Assembly (NCBI RefSeq): GCF_015500055.1
Contig: NZ_CP045492.1
Location: 2,862,501-2,926,500, forward strand
Direction of reading: 5' to 3'
DNA: 64,000 nucleotides
Origin: Mesorhizobium sp. NBSH29
Lineage (GTDB): Bacteria > Pseudomonadota > Alphaproteobacteria > Rhizobiales > Rhizobiaceae
Translations under genes and position numbers: made by a program
The notes under the pieces: model-generated
Seen by the model: only the letters and a program-made list of their open reading frames with translations
The model's database searches: none
What the model was told of the DNA's origin: nothing
Part shown: one piece after another, positions 62,343 through 64,000 of the stretch
Position numbering within the stretch: position 1 is the stretch's first letter
Layout: each line of letters starts with the position of its first letter

Positions 62343-62909
62343 CTATTCTTCCGCGGCAACCGCGGTACCGCGGCGTGCCTGGAGCGTCGAATACTTGATA
62401 CCACGCTGGGCGGCGACATCTTTCGGATGCAGCTGGCTCTTCAGCGCATCGAACGTGGCGCGAACCATGTTGTACGGGTTCGACGAACCCATCGACTTGG
62501 CCACCACGTCATGCATGCCGAGCGTCTCGAAGACAGCGCGCATCGGACCACCGGCGATAATGCCGGTACCAACCTTGGCAGCGCGCAGCAGGACGCGGCC
62601 CGCACCCCAGCGTCCTTCGACGTCGTGATGGAGCGTACGGCCCGAACGCAGCGGCACGAAAATCATGTCGCGCTTGGCAGCTTCTGTTGCCTTGCGGATA
62701 GCCTCGGGCACTTCACGCGCCTTGCCGTGGCCAAAACCAACGCGGCCCTTTTGATCGCCAACGACGACGAGAGCTGCAAAACCGAAACGCCGGCCGCCCT
62801 TGACGACTTTGGCGACACGGTTGATGTGGACGAGCTTGTCGACAAATTCGCTGTCGCGCTCTTCACGGTCACGGCCGCGGCCGCCACCATCCCTACGTTC
62901 TTGTGCCAT
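62343..62909 (-). CDS. rpsE: 30S ribosomal protein S5
   Basis: 188 residues: the N-terminal double-stranded-RNA-binding fold with [20 protein letters not shown] and the C-terminal domain with [21 protein letters not shown]. The N-terminal tail is charged, as usual in rhizobia. It helps translational accuracy. Confidence 0.97.
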   Translation of the reverse strand: MAQERRDGGGRGRDREERDSEFVDKLVHINRVAKVVKGGRRFGFAALVVVGDQKGRVGFGHGKAREVPEAIRKATEAAKRDMIFVPLRSGRTLHHDVEGRWGAGRVLLRAAKVGTGIIAGGPMRAVFETLGMHDVVAKSMGSSNPYNMVRATFDALKSQLHPKDVAAQRGIKYSTLQARRGTAVAAEE

Positions 62910-62987
62910 TATCCTGTTCCTTATTCTTTTCCGGAAGCACGGGGTTGATGAATGGACGAGCGCCTCATTGGGTCGCCGTCCGGCTGA

Positions 62988-63347
62988 TTAGAAGCTCAGG
63001 CCGCCTTCACGGGCAGCTTCGGCAAGCGCCTTGACACGGCCGTGATAGATGTACGGGCCACGATCAAAGACGACATTCTTGACGCCGGCCTTCGACGCAC
63101 GCTCGGCCAAAAGTTTGCCGACAGCGGCAGCAGCGGCAGTATCGGCGCCGGTCTTGAGCGAACCCTTCAGGTCCTTCTCAAGCGTTGAGGCGGCAGCCAC
63201 CGTGTGGCCGTTCGCATCGTCAATAATTTGAGCATAAATGTGCTTGGATGAGCGATGCACGGAAAGACGGGGACGATCGCCCGAAACTTTCTTAAGCTGA
63301 CGGCGAACGCGCTGCGCGCGACGCTGAATCGATTCTTTGGTAGCCAT
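62988..63347 (-). CDS. rplR: 50S ribosomal protein L18
   Basis: 119 residues from ATG 63347 ([20 protein letters not shown]). Motifs: [20 protein letters not shown] and [26 protein letters not shown] (in pieces). L18 binds 5S rRNA. Confidence 0.97.
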   Translation of the reverse strand: MATKESIQRRAQRVRRQLKKVSGDRPRLSVHRSSKHIYAQIIDDANGHTVAAASTLEKDLKGSLKTGADTAAAAAVGKLLAERASKAGVKNVVFDRGPYIYHGRVKALAEAAREGGLSF

Positions 63348-63447
63348 GTTCGTTCCTGCCTTCAACAAACGGACGCTGCCATAGGCGGTAGGCTCTTTTT
63401 AAGCCTCCCGCGGCAGCATTCCGCGGCGTTTCATCTGAGTAAACGGC

Positions 63448-63497
63448 GAATGGTGAATGGAAAAATGGCAAAATTGCCATCTCACCATTCACCATTC
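63448..63497. repeat. Nested palindromic repeat between rplF and rplR
   Basis: GAATGGTGAATGG (63448-63460) pairs perfectly with CCATTCACCATTC (63485-63497), enclosing a second perfect hairpin ATGGCA-AAAT-TGCCAT (63465-63480). Related to the repeats at 57208 and 58862. Confidence 0.8.
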
Positions 63498-63508
63498 CCC
63501 ACTTGATA

Positions 63509-64000
63509 TTACTTCTTCTTGCCTTCCTTGCGGACGATTTTCTCGCCAGCATACCGAACGCCCTTGCCCTTGTAAGGCTCCGGCCCGCGGTACTTGCGGA
63601 TTTCTGCGGCAACCTGACCAACCTGCTGCTTGTCGATGCCAGCGATGGTAATTTCCGTCGGCTTCGCCACAGTGATTGTCACGCCTTCAGGCGTCTCATA
63701 GACGACATCATGGCTAAAGCCCAGTGCCAGCTGGAGATTTTTTCCCTGCATGGCAGCGCGATAACCAACGCCGGTGATTTCGAGCTTCTTTTCGAAGCCA
63801 TCCTTCACGCCGGTCAGGATGTTGACGATCTGCGTCCGCGACATGCCCCACTTGGAGCGTGCCACTTTCGATTGGTCACGTGGCTGGACGGCGATCTCTT
63901 CGCCTTCCATCTTGACCAGCACTTCGTCGTTGACGACGAACTTCAGTTCGCCTTTCGGACCCTTTGCCGAGACTGTCTGGCCGCTTACGCTAGCCGAAAC
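63509..64000 (-). CDS. rplF: 50S ribosomal protein L6, partial at the right edge
   Basis: The last 163 residues of L6; the first dozen or so lie beyond the window. Visible motifs: [17 protein letters not shown] near the start and the C-terminal signature [26 protein letters not shown] (in pieces). It is the most upstream visible gene of the spc-alpha cluster. Confidence 0.96.
   Translation of the reverse strand, partial: VSASVSGQTVSAKGPKGELKFVVNDEVLVKMEGEEIAVQPRDQSKVARSKWGMSRTQIVNILTGVKDGFEKKLEITGVGYRAAMQGKNLQLALGFSHDVVYETPEGVTITVAKPTEITIAGIDKQQVGQVAAEIRKYRGPEPYKGKGVRYAGEKIVRKEGKKK

Overview
The window reads as a chromosomal segment of an alphaproteobacterium of the order Hyphomicrobiales (Rhizobiales), most like the Mesorhizobium/Phyllobacteriaceae group. 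This is inferred from rhizobial gene orders (trpD-trpC-moaC-moeA-lexA; gyrA-coaD-cyclophilins-queA-tgt; ssb/uvrA divergent; degP-rarA-crcB-rluC-ATP12), SOS boxes of the alphaproteobacterial GTTC-N7-GTTC type, both type I and type II glutamine synthetases with a DUF2735 gene next to glnII, and rhizobial-style intergenic palindromes. The DNA is GC-rich throughout except for one clearly more AT-rich gene at 35.1-37.3 kb.

Layout. 0-8 kb: secG, tpiA, a PpiD-like periplasmic chaperone, then trpD-trpC-moaC-moeA and lexA. 8-13.5 kb: comEC, gltX, gltA. 13.5-19.1 kb: a minus-strand CUT2-type sugar ABC operon with its own ROK regulator, an SDR dehydrogenase and a GNAT acetyltransferase; a D-threonine-aldolase-like PLP enzyme diverges from it. 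20.6-28.7 kb: DUF4864 protein, tgt, queA, a small DMT transporter, two cyclophilins, coaD and gyrA. 28.9-31.1 kb: a possible small membrane protein, a stand-alone BLUF photoreceptor, marC and ssb. 31.3-37.3 kb: an SOS box, a candidate structured RNA, uvrA, and a probably acquired nuclease-like protein with a SEC-C tail. 37.3-38.3 kb: a block of rhizobial palindromic repeats present in two copies. 38.3-40.1 kb: a conserved hypothetical gene and a DUF72 gene whose 3' end is made of one of those repeats.

40.3-48.1 kb is a nitrogen and cobalamin region: a sigma-54 promoter drives glnB-glnA; an IS5-family element has landed between glnA and its terminator; a cobalamin riboswitch precedes btuD-btuF-btuC; glnII has its own near-perfect sigma-54 promoter and diverges from the DUF2735 gene. 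49-51.5 kb: a DUF4212/sodium-solute symporter pair plus a small membrane protein. 51.5-56.6 kb: ATP12 chaperone, rluC, crcB, rarA and degP. 56.7-64 kb: the alpha and spc ribosomal operons on the minus strand (rplF-rplR-rpsE-rpmD-rplO-secY-adk-rpsM-rpsK-rpoA-rplQ), with three copies of a short palindromic repeat lodged between genes.

Most genes are housekeeping. The least explained items are the SEC-C/nuclease-like gene, the structured RNA beside ssb, small proteins near gyrA, a perfect 14-bp inverted repeat upstream of the B12 riboswitch, the altered zinc-ligand cluster in Tgt, and repeated use of TTGA stop/start overlaps. No tRNA, rRNA or CRISPR array was seen.
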